A stretch of DNA of 64,000 nt. It comes from Tetragonia tetragonoides. Taxonomy: Eukaryota > Streptophyta > Magnoliopsida > Caryophyllales > Aizoaceae. The notes under the pieces are model-generated. The model worked only from the letters and a program-made list of their open reading frames with translations, was not told the origin of the DNA and made no database searches. A program made the translations under genes and the position numbers. Of the stretch, positions 47,708 through 58,885 are shown piece after piece (the stretch's first letter is position 1; each line of letters starts with the position of its first letter). Where the stretch lies: NCBI GenBank assembly GCA_038025085.1, contig CM076140.1, forward strand, positions 23,778,501 through 23,842,500. The letters are read 5' to 3'.

Positions 47708-50622
47708 CTCCTAAACTTAGAGGAGGTAGGAAAAGGAAGGGGTAAGAGATTGTCGTTCATGAGGCCCCGAATGTTTTCACTCGGGTTTTTGTTTCCGGTA
47801 TACCCTATCACCGGTGGGTGAAATCCGGTTAGTCCAGGATGAGTTCACTCGCAGTGATTTTCATCCAACCGATCGTTGGGAGCCCAACTATCTTGTTTTC
47901 TAGAAGAAGGAGCATTTGGTTACCGTTGGTACCAAATGTCGGGTATGTCGTCGTTTTTTTTTTTTTTGCTCTTTTACACTTAGAAAATCATGTGTAGGCA
48001 AACATAGAACTTTTAGGTTGAGAACTGTAGTGTAGCTAAATGTGAAAAAATCAATTTGCGTGAAATTGTTTTTCTTGATAATTTGTGAATTCCCGTAGGT
48101 TTCTTGTATTATGGATGTGAAGAGCGAATTTGCATGAAATTCATCTTTAATGGTGGAAAATAAATTTGTATGAAATTTATTCTCGTAGCAATTATCATAT
48201 TTTTGTGAAAATAAACTTGAGTGAAGTTTATTTTTGTTGTGGTGGTAGATGTTTTTTGAGTATATTTGTGGAGAATAAACTTGTGTGAAATTCGTTCTCT
48301 TTAAGATTCACTCTTGTCATATTGGTTTAGTTAGAAATGCTAAATTTTACGAGTTGTAAAAATTTAGGACTAAATCGGAGACTGGTAGTTGTTACTAGGA
48401 TCGCCTAGCTAATTGTCTTGCAATTATTGTGTTGTATAGGATGTCGACACTACCATACGGGTTTATGGTAGTCTTTCGGGTATCGAGAAAGCCCGTAGGT
48501 ACGTGACTCCTTCTGTCGACGCTATTGTGGAGCGTTGTGGCTTCGGTCACTTTTTAACGTCCATCGCTTCTGCGGAGCGCTCCGACCGCTTGCTTGTTAG
48601 AGGTCTTGCGGAGCGGTACTGGGATACTACCAGTACTTTTCATTTTCCTATGGATGAGATCATGATCACCCCTTTCGAGTTTGATCTCATTTTCGGGCTC
48701 CCTTGCACCGGTACTCCTATCACTTATGGAGATGTGAGTAGGGAGGTTATGGTGGAGATGTTTGGCCTTTTTGGGGCCAACTGGGATGGTAAGGAGTATG
48801 GCCGGACTGACGTTATGGTACAGTTCTTGACCAACCCGAGGAAGTTGAAGAAGGTCACGGCAGAGCAGCATGCTCGCCTTTTCTTGGCCTATGTTCTAGC
48901 TTGTTCCGTCTTTTCGGATAAAGCTAGAAGGTACCATGTTCGCTAATTCCCGTGCTTGCGGGATTTGGACAGAGTTGCGAAGTACAATTGGGGTCTTCCC
49001 GCATACTCTTGTCTTCTTTGGTACTTGAGGCAATCCAGCCGCCTCAGTGGAGAGGAGGGCGCGTCTCGCGTCTCTTTAGTCGGTTATGGAGGTAATTTCC
49101 TTCTACCCTTCTTATACTTTGTGTTTTTGGCTTTTTACTAATAACTTGTGTCTAATCCACGTGCTTTGCATGTCTTAGATTTGGTTTTATGAGCATTTCT
49201 CCGACCTTGCCCCTCTTCTCGAGACAGGGGATTTGTCCTTTCCAGCGATGCAGACCTGGAAGGGACGGGCATCTTGCCCATTTACTACACTGCACGCCCT
49301 TAGGGAGGCGATATATCCCTTGACCGCTCAGGATCTAAGTCCTTAACCTTTGTGCTTTTTTTGTCCTCTTATCCTTTTGTATGCTCAATCTTTGCTTTTG
49401 TAGGTCGACTGGTTTCCCTGGACGGATTACCTCCCGGGTCTCTCGGGCAGATTTTTGGGTGCTCGGGAGTATGACCAGAGGAGGATCCTTATTGAGGGTC
49501 TCTTCGGGTTTGAGTGGTTTTTGGGAGAGAGACTGATTAGGCAGACTTTCTCTGACCTTCCGGCTTCGAGGATTCCTTTGGATCCTCCGGATTCCATGCT
49601 TTATTTTCGTCACCTTACCGTGGAGCAGGTAAGGACGGCTACTGTCCAGGAATGCCCTTGATTATTTGCTTCCGGCCGATCTAGAGGTGGATCTTATGGT
49701 GGCATATACTGGTTTTGTTGAGGCTCGGTTGTGTCCCAACTTTTCTACCGAGCCGGTAAGTAATGTACTTTGTTTCCTAATTTCGTTTGGAAATTTAGAA
49801 ATATGCCTAATATTTTTGGGTCTTTGCAGAGTGTTGCGAGTTCTTCGTCGTCTCATGCGACAACTTCTTCTCCGTGCCCTACTCTCCCTTCTATGTCAGT
49901 GAGTTATACAGGAGCGGACGGATCTCCTCAGGTTATACAGATTCCTGAGTTTCGTGGTCCCGATGAGGAGGTTAAGGGATTGCCTCCTACCCGCTGGTTG
50001 TAGGAGGGGTAAGTGAGAATCCATTGTAATTTGCAATGTTTCCTTTGTATTTATACTGACTCTTTTCTTTTACTTGCATAGTTGGATGCTGCGGAGACGC
50101 AGAAGATCTATAGAGGTATGCAAGCCTTTAAGAAGTGGTTTTCCAAGTTCGCGTCTCGGAGTGTATGCACGAGTCGTCGGTCCGACGTTCGAGAGGTATG
50201 TTCATTTCAAGTATAGTGCTCGATTTGAATTTTTGTAATTTTCTGACCCTGGACTTATTTCGCAGCCTGTTCCCGTGGTGATGCCTCCCAGGCCTCCAGT
50301 TATTCGTACTCCGAAGTCAGTGTCTACACCACAGCGTCCTCCTCCTAGGCAGGAGAGTACGGAGGTGCGTCGGGGGATGCCTCGAGCTAGAGTGGATACG
50401 GGGAACCCGCCCCAAGTGCCTTATCTTCCGCAGTGGCCTGCACCGCCTCCCTATATGGGGTATCCAGGCTATCATATGTCCACGTATCCTCCAGTCCCTC
50501 CAAGGGGTTCTTGGAGTCAGGAGAGTACGGGGTATGGCGGCTATCCCGGCATGTCGGAGTCACCACGTCATTCACTGGATCCCGCTTACTTGACGAGTTC
50601 ATTATTTTCTTTTGAGTTTTGA
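47708..50622 (+). pseudogene. Element 2 antisense gene B, seven-exon plant mobile domain (PMD)-like gene
   Basis: Exons: 47708-47942, 48440-49091, 49179-49331, 49404-49755, 49830-50008, 50082-50195, 50266-50622. Exons match gene B of Element 1 in number, order and nearly in length. The expected start ATG reads CTG (47707-47709) before GCTCCTAAACTT. Exon 2 has the PMD-like core: ERYWDTTSTFHFPMDEIMIT, PFEFDLIFGLPCTGTPITYG and YNWGLPAYSCLLWYLRQSSR. Exon 4 has FGFEWFLGERLIRQTF. The last exon is a proline/tyrosine/glycine tail (PPYMGYPGYHMSTYPPVPP). Breaks: TAA at 48944-48946, exon 3 donor GA instead of GT (49332), a frameshift near 49650, TAG at 50001-50003 and a stop in exon 1. Function unknown. 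Confidence 0.87.
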
Positions 50623-51184
50623 CCCTAGAGCTTGGGCGATGTCTCACCCCGGTCTTTCAGGTGCTGCGTCATCGAGTGGACCCGGAGAGTCGTCTTAAGA
50701 GGGTCCGAGTACTGGCGAAGATGGCCAGTGATATTTGTTGTAGCGCATTTCGAACTTTCAGGGTTGTATTAAACCTGCTATATATTATTGCATTTTATTC
50801 ACACACAAAAATATATCATGCAAATGCCCATATGTGAACTTAATCAACTAATTTCCGAGTGGGAAATCACAAATCACGATATTCAAGAATTTAGGATTCC
50901 CGAGAATTAACACATTTGGGGTACCCCTTCCCCTAAAAATAAAAATAAAGTAAAGAAAAAGCAAAAATAGAAAAAGATAATTAAAAGGGAAAAATATTAA
51001 TAAAGGAAATAAAGAATCAAAAAATAAAAAGAAATAAAAGTGGAACTTGATAATCAAAATAAAAAGAAGGAAAGAAAATAAAAAGGGTATAAATAGAAAA
51101 GTGGCAAGAGCCAAAATTAAGGTAAGAAAGATATAAGGGAAGGCTTCCAAAATATGTCCAAGTGGGAATTAGGAAAGTAGAGCC
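50623..51184 (+). other. Spacer between genes B and A (Element 2)
   Basis: No open frame of note. 50930-51140 is strongly purine-rich on the plus strand (AAAATAAAAAG-type). It probably holds the gene B 3' end and polyadenylation signals. Confidence 0.5.
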
Positions 51185-51457
51185 CGGTCAAATGGTGGGG
51201 TCGGATGGACCGAGGTCTCTCGTGAAATAGCACACCAGGCGCCTATACAGGGTGACCGCTAGAGCTCCTAGCGGCTGTGCTAGAGCTCTAACGGTTGCCG
51301 CTTGGGCTTGCGGTTTGGCCGCTAGTCCTAGCGGCCAAGCGCTTGTTGGAGCGGCTAAGCCGTTCGGACCAGCTGTGAGGCCGCCTGGCCCCTTTTTCGT
51401 CGGTTGTCTGAATTTCCTTAATTTTTCGACGAGAATCCAACTGTGGCCTCTATATAG
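51185..51457 (+). promoter_or_regulatory. LTR-like promoter of antisense gene A (Element 2)
   Basis: GGTCAAA, ATGGACC, CGTGAAA and CAGGCGCCTATACAG (51236-51250) occur in the same order in the Element 2 LTR on the opposite strand (CAGGCGCCTATACAG at 45804-45790). A palindrome array with a 19-21-bp period follows (51250-51395), then TATATAG at 51451-51457, about 90 bases ahead of the gene A ATG. The order palindrome array, TATA box, start is that of the LTR promoter. I infer that it is an inverted copy of the LTR promoter. Confidence 0.7.
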
Positions 51458-51545
51458 TTGGGTTTTCTTTCTCTTCTCTTCTTACCACTTGCTTTGAGCA
51501 CCTAAAGAGAGAAAATTCCTTGAGAGAAAATCCTTAATCTTAACA

Positions 51546-53099
51546 ATGGTGAACTTTGATGATGTCTTTAATGCTTGGTTGGCTTCCATGACTGTAGAGG
51601 AGAGGTTAGAGCTTACTCCCTTCCACCTTAATGCCTTCTTTCACCTCAAACAAGTTAAGATTTTGTGGGACTTTCTTCATGCTTCCATTGAGTTTCGGGA
51701 TCCTAAGTTCCATGTCTTCCGTTTTGGCGCTCATGAGATGTGCCCTTTGGTGGAGGAGTTCTTCGACATAATTGGCTTTCCAACCGAAAGCCCTCCCGCA
51801 GTTCCTTACTTGGGGAATGCTTTCGTGGGTGATTTTCAAATGTACCTCGAGTTGTCTCCCCGTCAAGCGGGTCAAGTGCTTCATGGTGAGGATGTTGATC
51901 TTGCCAAGCTTGTGACTTTCTTCACCTCCAAGGCCCGGGATGCGATGGACATGAGGTACAAGAAACGTGCCTTTGTATTTTGCCTCCTCCATCATTATTT
52001 GTTCGTTGGCGGTAACGAAGATGCTCTTATTCCCTCCGAGAAGAAGATGACCATTAATGGGGGCAAAGCTTGCCTTTTAAGGCTAACCGAGCAAATTCAA
52101 TGGGATAGTTCTCCTATGCACTTGGTCGTGGGAGAGACAATCCTTGCTTTAGATAGGCTCAAGAGCAATCCTCAAGAGTCCTTTACCGGGAGCCCTTTAC
52201 TCCTTCAAGTAAGTTTCGTGATAAACCCTTAATCTTTGTGGATTTAACTTTATTTGGTGAAATTCTCATCTTGTATTGACTTGAATTTTTCTTTTGTTGC
52301 TTTTGTGTAGATATAGCTTCAAGAGAGACTCCACTTGCTTGAGGCCCCAATAGACACTAGGAAGTTCCTCCATAAGCATTTCCCGGCGAGGCGCCGAAAG
52401 TTCTCTGAATCCTCTCGGGAGGAGTGCATAGCATACTTCTATACCAACATCCAACCGGCTTGGTTCATCCCTTGGTGGCGTACCACCAAGATTGTAGGGT
52501 GTAGTGAGAATGTGCCCTTTACGAGGATCATTGGTTTGTATACTTTGACGTTCTTCTTACCGAACCGCCTCCTCTGCCAATATGGCTTAAGGCAAAGGAT
52601 TCCGAATGTAAGTTGTGAACCTCCTTGCCAAAGGCCCTTAACATCCTCTTTGGTGTCTAATTGGGAATGGCACTTGAACCATCGCCAAGTGTGGACTAAG
52701 CCGATATACCCGCACTCAAACGGGTTGTCTAGCTTTTATGAGGAGTGGATTTGGAGCGGTGACCATCAAGCCAACCAAAGGCTCCTAGAAGAGGAAAAGG
52801 AGTTGTTCAAAACCCGCAAATATGACGAGCCCAACGGTGTAAGGATAACTCCCATTGATAGGCCCGCTAGACCTTCCAAGCCCCGAACTAAGGGTAAGGG
52901 AAAAGGCAAGGCCAAGGCCCAATCTAAGAAAAGGAAGAATCCGGCCCACTCGCACAAGCAAGTAGCTCCAGTTAGGCCCAATGATCACGAGGCCTCTTCT
53001 AGCTATGGTAGGGAAAGATGGGCTCCAAAAGAACGAATGGAACTTGATGAGCCTAGAGAACCCGTCCAAGAGCCTGAAGTCAAAGACAAGGAGGAGTAG
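51546..53099 (+). pseudogene. Element 2 antisense gene A, two exons, nearly intact
   Basis: ATG at 51546 (MVNFDDVFNAWLASMTVEER). Exon 1 is open to 52208 (221 codons), donor GTAAGT; the intron is 102 bases ending TTTTGTGTAG; exon 2 is 52311-53099. Its second codon is TAG (52314-52316) where Element 1 has TGG; otherwise 483 codons are open. Exon 1 carries PFHLNAFFHLKQ, HVFRFGAHEMCPLVEEF (residues about 57-73), KRAFVFCLLHHYLFVGG and GETILALDRL. Exon 2 has PAWFIPWWRTTKIVG, then a basic stretch KGKGKGKAKAQSKKRK that could be a nuclear localisation signal, RERWAPKER and an acidic end. No catalytic motif seen. The exon 1 region resembles uncharacterised plant proteins of the DUF7745 kind, from memory and unverified. 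Confidence 0.85.
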
Positions 53100-53523
53100 T
53101 CCACCTCTAGTTGTCTAGCAAGTCTTGTTCTTTTTGCTTAGTAGTATAATTCAAATAACGGGTTTGCATGCCCAAGTAGATGTAGTTTAGAATTGCCCTT
53201 TTATTTACTTATTATCCTTCTCGCGCTTTCTCTTTTTTATTATTAGAGCATGTAATGGACTTTAGCCATATTAAGGAAAGACTTGCTTATTTTTGCATTG
53301 ATCGACTGGATTAAAACTCCCTTTAGAGATTTATCTTATTAAAGTAGTCGGGCCCAAGTTATACGGGTTACCTACATATCCATGCGGAATCAGGCCAATG
53401 TAGTTCGTAAAACCAAATCTTGTTTTTTTTTATTTTTTTCCGGTCGTGGGCCCTAGGTGGACGGGTTTGACCGATTTTGACTTGGACTTGGTGCCTTAGT
53501 GGGCTCTCTCAAAGATTTAACAT
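53100..53523 (-). other. Spacer between gene A end and pol end (Element 2)
   Basis: No open frame. On the minus strand 53408-53347 holds GAACTACA, CTGATTCC, GGATATGTAGG and GGGCCCGAC, matching the post-pol block of Element 1 (13236-13304). Confidence 0.65.
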
Positions 53524-54672
53524 TTATGCATAGAATCGCTTAAGTTGGTCCATACTTGTGAGTTGAGTGAACTCGTTGCCGTCTAAATCCATTAACTTTA
53601 CCACTCCACCGGAAAATATTGTCTTGATAATGTATGGGCCGGCCCAATTAGGCTTGAACTTTCCCCGAGGGTCGACTACAATTGGTCTTACCTCCTTTAG
53701 GAATAAGTCTCCTTCTTTTAGTCCTCTAACCTTGAATCGTTGATCAAAATGTATTCCCAACCTTGCTTGGTAGACATGACCATAATGTAGGGTATTTAGT
53801 CGTCTTTCATCTAACAAGACCAATTGGTCATACCGGGCTTGGACCCAATCCACTTCGGGTAATTCACTTTCCAAAGCTATCCTTAAGGAAGGGATTTCTA
53901 CCTCGACTGGGAGTACCGCCTCCATTCCGTATACTAAAGAATAAGGTGTTGCTCCTGTTGAGGATCGAATAGTAGTTCTATATCCCCATAAGGCGAATTG
54001 TAGCTTGTCGGGCCAATCTTCGTAGTTTTCCGTCATCTTAGCTATCATCTGCTTCACGTTCTTGTTTGCGGATTCTAAGGCTCCATTCGTTTGCGGCCTA
54101 TAAGGTGAAGATTGTCGATGTTGAATTTTAAACTTAGTGAAAAGTTCGGCAACATCCTTTTTGAATTGGGACCCGTGATCACTTATGATTTCATGGGGTA
54201 CTCCATATCTGGTAATGATGTTGTCATGTATGAATTTTGCCACGTGTTTCGACGCTATTCTTGCGTACGAGCGAGCTTTAACCCATTTGGTGAAATAATC
54301 TATTGCGACTAATATGTATTCATGGCCTCCTTTTCCTGTGGGGGAGATTTTTCCGATGAAGTCAATGCCCCATGCAGAGAACGACCATGGTGAAGTGAAT
54401 GTATGTAGAGGAGTAGGAGGTCTATGTTGTAAATTGACGTGGAATTGGCAGCATGTGCACTTTCTCACGTATTCGATGCAGTACTTTTCCATCGTAGTCC
54501 AATAGTATCATTGCCTTAGGATCTTTTTGACCAAGGTGAGTCCATTCATATGGGGACCACATACGCCATTATGTATATCGCTCATGACTTTGCTTGCTTT
54601 ACGTTCCTTTAGACATAGAAGACTTAGCCCTTGTGGTGTCTTTTTATAAAGTTTGCCTTGCACATGTATATA
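53524..54672 (-). pseudogene. Element 2 integrase
   Basis: 322 codons are open from 54492 to 53524 and cover the whole core: CTCCQFH zinc residues, WGIDFIG (first D, about 54385), ISDHGSQF (second D, about 54180), ALESANKN (E, about 54085), then the C-terminal KEGDLFLKEVR and the end MDQLKRFYA. The N-terminal HNGVCGPHMNG is upstream of a TGA at about 54511. The catalytic triad is intact by eye. No chromodomain, as expected for Tat. Confidence 0.92.
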
Positions 54673-55421
54673 TTATGCGGCTAGTCTTCTTAAAGCTCTT
54701 TGTGCCCTAGGTGTCGATTGTGGAGGGTAATCACCTTTGGCTAGCAGATTGAGAATGTCGGTAAACCATTCCTCTTCTTCTTCCTCATTGGCGCGTACTT
54801 CAAGTGCATTACAAAAGGCGGGCTCAGTGCACCTTTGAATGTGAATGGGCATGGAGTTTACATCATCTAGAATATTTATCATGGAAGCCATTTTGGCTAA
54901 GGCATCTGCGAACTGGTTGTCATCTCTAGGAAGGTATGTGAAACGGACGTGAGTGAAAGATTTGGCTATCTTTTCAAGATATTCCTAGTAAGGTGCCAGG
55001 GATTCGCTTTTCACTTTCCACTTTTTGGAGACTTGGTTTATGATGAGAGTTGAATCTACATATACCTTTAGATCCTTAATGTGTAGTTCTATTGCCGCTT
55101 CTAAACCAATGATGCATGCTTCATATTCGGCGTCGTTGTTTGTTACCTCATAGTCTAGTTTGACGACTATGGGAGTATATGCGCCTTTTGGGCTGACTAA
55201 TAATACTCCTACGCCATAATTTTTTTGGCTTGATGCTCCATCAAAGTATAACTGCCAGGTGTTTTCTTTGACACTCATTATTCCTTCATCAGGAAAGTCA
55301 TGTGTGGCATCTTCACTATTAACTGGGTTTTTAGCGAGATGTTCAGAAATGGCATGTCCTTTGATCGCCTTTTGGTGTTCAAAAGTTAGATCGAATTCTG
55401 AAAGCATGACAGTCCATCTTG
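54673..55421 (-). pseudogene. Element 2 second (archaeal-type) RNase H
   Basis: The frame 55407-54985 carries YFDGASSQ, AEYEAC and VDSTLI. After a TAG (54987-54985, a glutamine codon in Element 1) it continues with DNQFADALA, keeping the last aspartate that Element 1 has lost. A TAA at 54675-54673 (also glutamine in Element 1) ends the second segment. A frameshift near 55415 separates it from RT. Confidence 0.9.
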
Positions 55422-56936
55422 CTATTCTGCACTAAGAATGGGTTTTTCGAACAAGTAGTTTAGTAGATTCATCCTTGACTTTGTATAGATAGAATGTTGT
55501 AGCATGTGATGTCGAAGCTTCTTTGTTGCAGTGACCAATGCGAGACACGTTTTCTCTAGTGTGGAGTAGCATGTTTCGTATTCTACGAATTTCTTACTAA
55601 GGTAGTATATCGCCTTTTCGTCATTCTCCACCTTTTGGGCCAACATAGCACCCATGGCGGTTTCTGTGACTGTTAGTTATATCATAAGTGGCTTTCCCGG
55701 AATTGGCGGAACCAATACGGGTGGATTAACTAAGTATTCCTTAATCTTATCGAAAGCTTGTTGGCATTGATCATCCCAGGTAGATTTAGTGTCCCTTTTG
55801 AGCTTTTTGAATATAGGCTCGCATGTAATAGTCAATTTGGATATGAATCGACTTATATATTGGAGTCGTCCTAAGAATCCTCTTATCTCCTTTTCATTTT
55901 TGGGAGAGGGCATATCTCTTATGGCTTTGATTTTGGTAGGATCAATTTCGATGCCTCTTGTGCTTATGACGAACCCTAAAAGCTTGCCAGAAGTTACTCC
56001 AAATGCACACTTTTGAGGATTTAATCTCATATTGTAGTTCCGAAGCCTGTCAAAGAATTTCTTTAGAGAGGGTATATGCCATTCTCTCTCCTTGGATTTG
56101 ATGATCATATCGTCTACGTACACCTCAGCTTCCTTGTGCATCATGTCATGTAGAAGGGAAGTTGCAGTTCTTTGGTACGTTGCTCCCTCATTCTTCAACC
56201 CGAAAGGCATGACGGTATAGCAATATGTTCCCCATTGGGTTATGAAGGTGGTTTTCTCCATGTTTTCTTCGGCCATTTGTATTTGGTTATACCCTGCATA
56301 GCCATCCATGAATGATAAGAGGGCATGTCCCCTGGTATTATCCACCAGTACGTCTATATGTGGCAAAGGAAAGTCGTCCTTTGGACTTGCCTTGTTTAGA
56401 TTTCTGAAATCGACGCACATCCTTACTTTGCCATCCTTTTTTGGAACGGGCACTATATTAGCAACCCATTCTGGATATTGAGCAACCCTAATAAAACTTG
56501 CTGCGAGCTGTTTCTGCACCTCTTCTTTGATTTTCAATGTCCACTCAGGTTTCATTCTCTGAAGTTTTTGCTTTACCGGTTTTGAATCAGGATTGAGCGG
56601 TATCGTATGTTGTGCTATCTCACGACTTATTCCCGGCATGTCTTTGTAGGACCAAGAGAAAACGTCTATGTATTCTTTTAAGAGATTTATAAAGCTTTCT
56701 CGCTCTTTGGGAGTTAACAATAAGCCAATGCGCACTTGGCGCGGCTCTTGATCGCTTGCAAGATTGATTAATTCTGTTTCTTCCACAATTGAAGTAGTTT
56801 GTTCATGCTCTAATAGTGCTTTAGTTACTTCTTTGGGCAATTCTTGTTCATCTTTTGAATTATTAGCTACTAAGTAATCCAAGAAGTAAGAAGAATTACT
56901 AATCATTTCATTGATAGAGGAAACTGGAACATCAAC
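55422..56936 (-). pseudogene. Element 2 reverse transcriptase and RT-linked RNase H
   Basis: RT is open 56906-55677: VPVPKKDGKVRMCVDFRNLN, a PFGLKNEGATYQR stretch and catalytic YVDD (about 56120). The RNase H begins after a TAA (55679-55677) with TVTETAMGAML, lacking the usual catalytic aspartate, as in Element 1. Collinear with 9264-11330. Confidence 0.93.
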
Positions 56937-58885
56937 TCAGTCATTACTATTGGCTTTAACATCATTAGACTTGCAAACACAATTAAACATTGATTTGGGT
57001 GGACCACCCGACTCTACTATATTAGACTCGTCTTCAGAATCAGACTCAGTCCGGTCGGAGTCAGTGTCGTTCTCAGGCTTGGACTCTTCGAAGATCGTGA
57101 TCTTGATCTTCTTTCCATTGGCTCCCGTCCAGCTTATGGTGCGTTTCTGCTTTGTGAGTTGACCCTCGTTTGGAGTGATCAACTTAGTTGGATCAAAGTT
57201 CGCATCTTGAATTGCGCTATTGACATTGTGGAGCTCCTCATCTTTTGGATGGCGATGCTCTTGTCCAAATAATAGACCCAAAGCGTTGTTGGGTGTGTCC
57301 TTTACCCAATCAAAGTTTAGCCTCCTTCTTACAGGCAAAGGAGTTTCTTCTAGGGCGTAGCAATCTTGGAAGACTTCGAATCCGGGAACTTGGATTCCAT
57401 AAACAGGGAGAATATAGGGCTTGGGAAACCCATAATAAGGGAACGGATCTCCAGACTGGACAAACTGCCCGTTTAGTGTGTGCAGGTAGGGTGCCATGGG
57501 GATGTCATAGACTTTATTTTCCTTAATGACCCTTCTTTTCGCCTTTTCTTTAGCGATGTATTCCCGTAATTCCTGTTTGGTCGGTTTATAGCCTAACCCA
57601 AAAAGATTATTTCCGGCTTTGGATGACCAAACTGGAAGTGGTTTGGAGACATCTTTGCCTAGAGATGTGCCAGGGAAGTGTCCCTGATTTCTTAAAATGG
57701 CATTAATTCCTAGGTGGGAATATGGTGCGAAAGGAGCTATATCTTGTTCAATTACGACGACGCCTTCAGTCATAAAGCCCCAGAATTCTTCATCTTGCGC
57801 AGTGTGCTCGACTTTAAGAACGGGCATGTCTGCAATGCTAGCGATCATAGAATGTGCTCTAACCTCTAAAACTACCCCTCCGACCATCATTTTGATCTTT
57901 TGGTGTAATGTTGAAGCTATCGCGTTTAATCCATGGAGCCATGGGCGTCCTAAGAGTAAATTGAATGAAGCTGGGATGACGATGACATGGAATTGTACCA
58001 TTTTCTCAATTGGTCCAGTGTTAAGGTTAACCGAAAATATGCCTAAGACGTTTCGTTTGGAATTGTCGTAGGCCCTCAACCCTTATGCGGCATGCGCGAG
58101 GTTGTTAACATTTATGCCCAAGCATTGGGCGGTCCTTAGGGGACAAACGTTGATAGCGGACCCATTGTCTATTAGAGTCATTGGGACCTGTTTCTTCTCA
58201 CATATGGAAGTTAGGTAGAGTGCCTTATTGTGATGAGTTCGTTCGGGTGGAAGGTCTTCATTAGTGAATGCAATTGCTTGCAAAGAATTTCCTTTTGTGA
58301 GGAGATTGACTAAGTCATCCGGAGTAGCTTCGGGGGAAACCATAGTTTGATTAAGTGCTTTTAGTAAAGCATTCCTATGTACTTGGGAAGTAGTCAAAAG
58401 TTGCCATATAGAGATATTGACCTTAGTCTTTTGATGCTGTTTAAGCAGTGTAGTGCCATCATCCTCGTTTGGAGGGTTTTGGTCCTTGTTCTGGACTAGT
58501 GGAGAGTCTCTCACTTGTGGTATAACTGAAGCTGTGCTCTATAGTGGATCCTTATTTTGGAGATGGGGTGGTATATAGTGCCTTCCCGACCTCGTGAGGT
58601 GTTCGACTTCAAGAGATTCGTCATCAGAAGAGTCATACCATGCTTTAGAAATCTAGAGGGTAGCATCTTCCTCGTCGCTATCGCTTTCCCAAAATACGGC
58701 TACCTCTAGGTGGCGGGAGTCAAGCTTAAATGGTGGGATAGAATGTCCAATTGGCACAATCAGGCGAGAGTGGTTCCTTTCTTCCTCTTCATTTGTAATG
58801 ACGAAAACCGCACCTAGAGGATTGGTGTTGTTGTTCGGAGTGGGAACATTCTTTGGCTTGGGAATAGTCCCATTGTCAAAAAGAT
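56937..58885 (-). pseudogene. Element 2 linker and aspartic protease
   Basis: Protease active site TLIDNGSAINV near 58170. The frame stops at TAA 58085-58083 (glutamine in Element 1) and resumes to TGA at 56939-56937. GRPWLHGLNAIAS near 57955 and GLGYKPTKQEL near 57590 match Element 1. An acidic serine-rich segment (DTDSDRTESDSEDES, near 57050) precedes RT. The linker has stops near 58655 and 58538. Confidence 0.87.

Noticed and set aside
47708..53099. Genes A and B as resident host genes caught between repeats
   Set aside because: Both lie inside complete LTR pairs with target duplications and recur in the same place in a second element, so they belong to the transposons.
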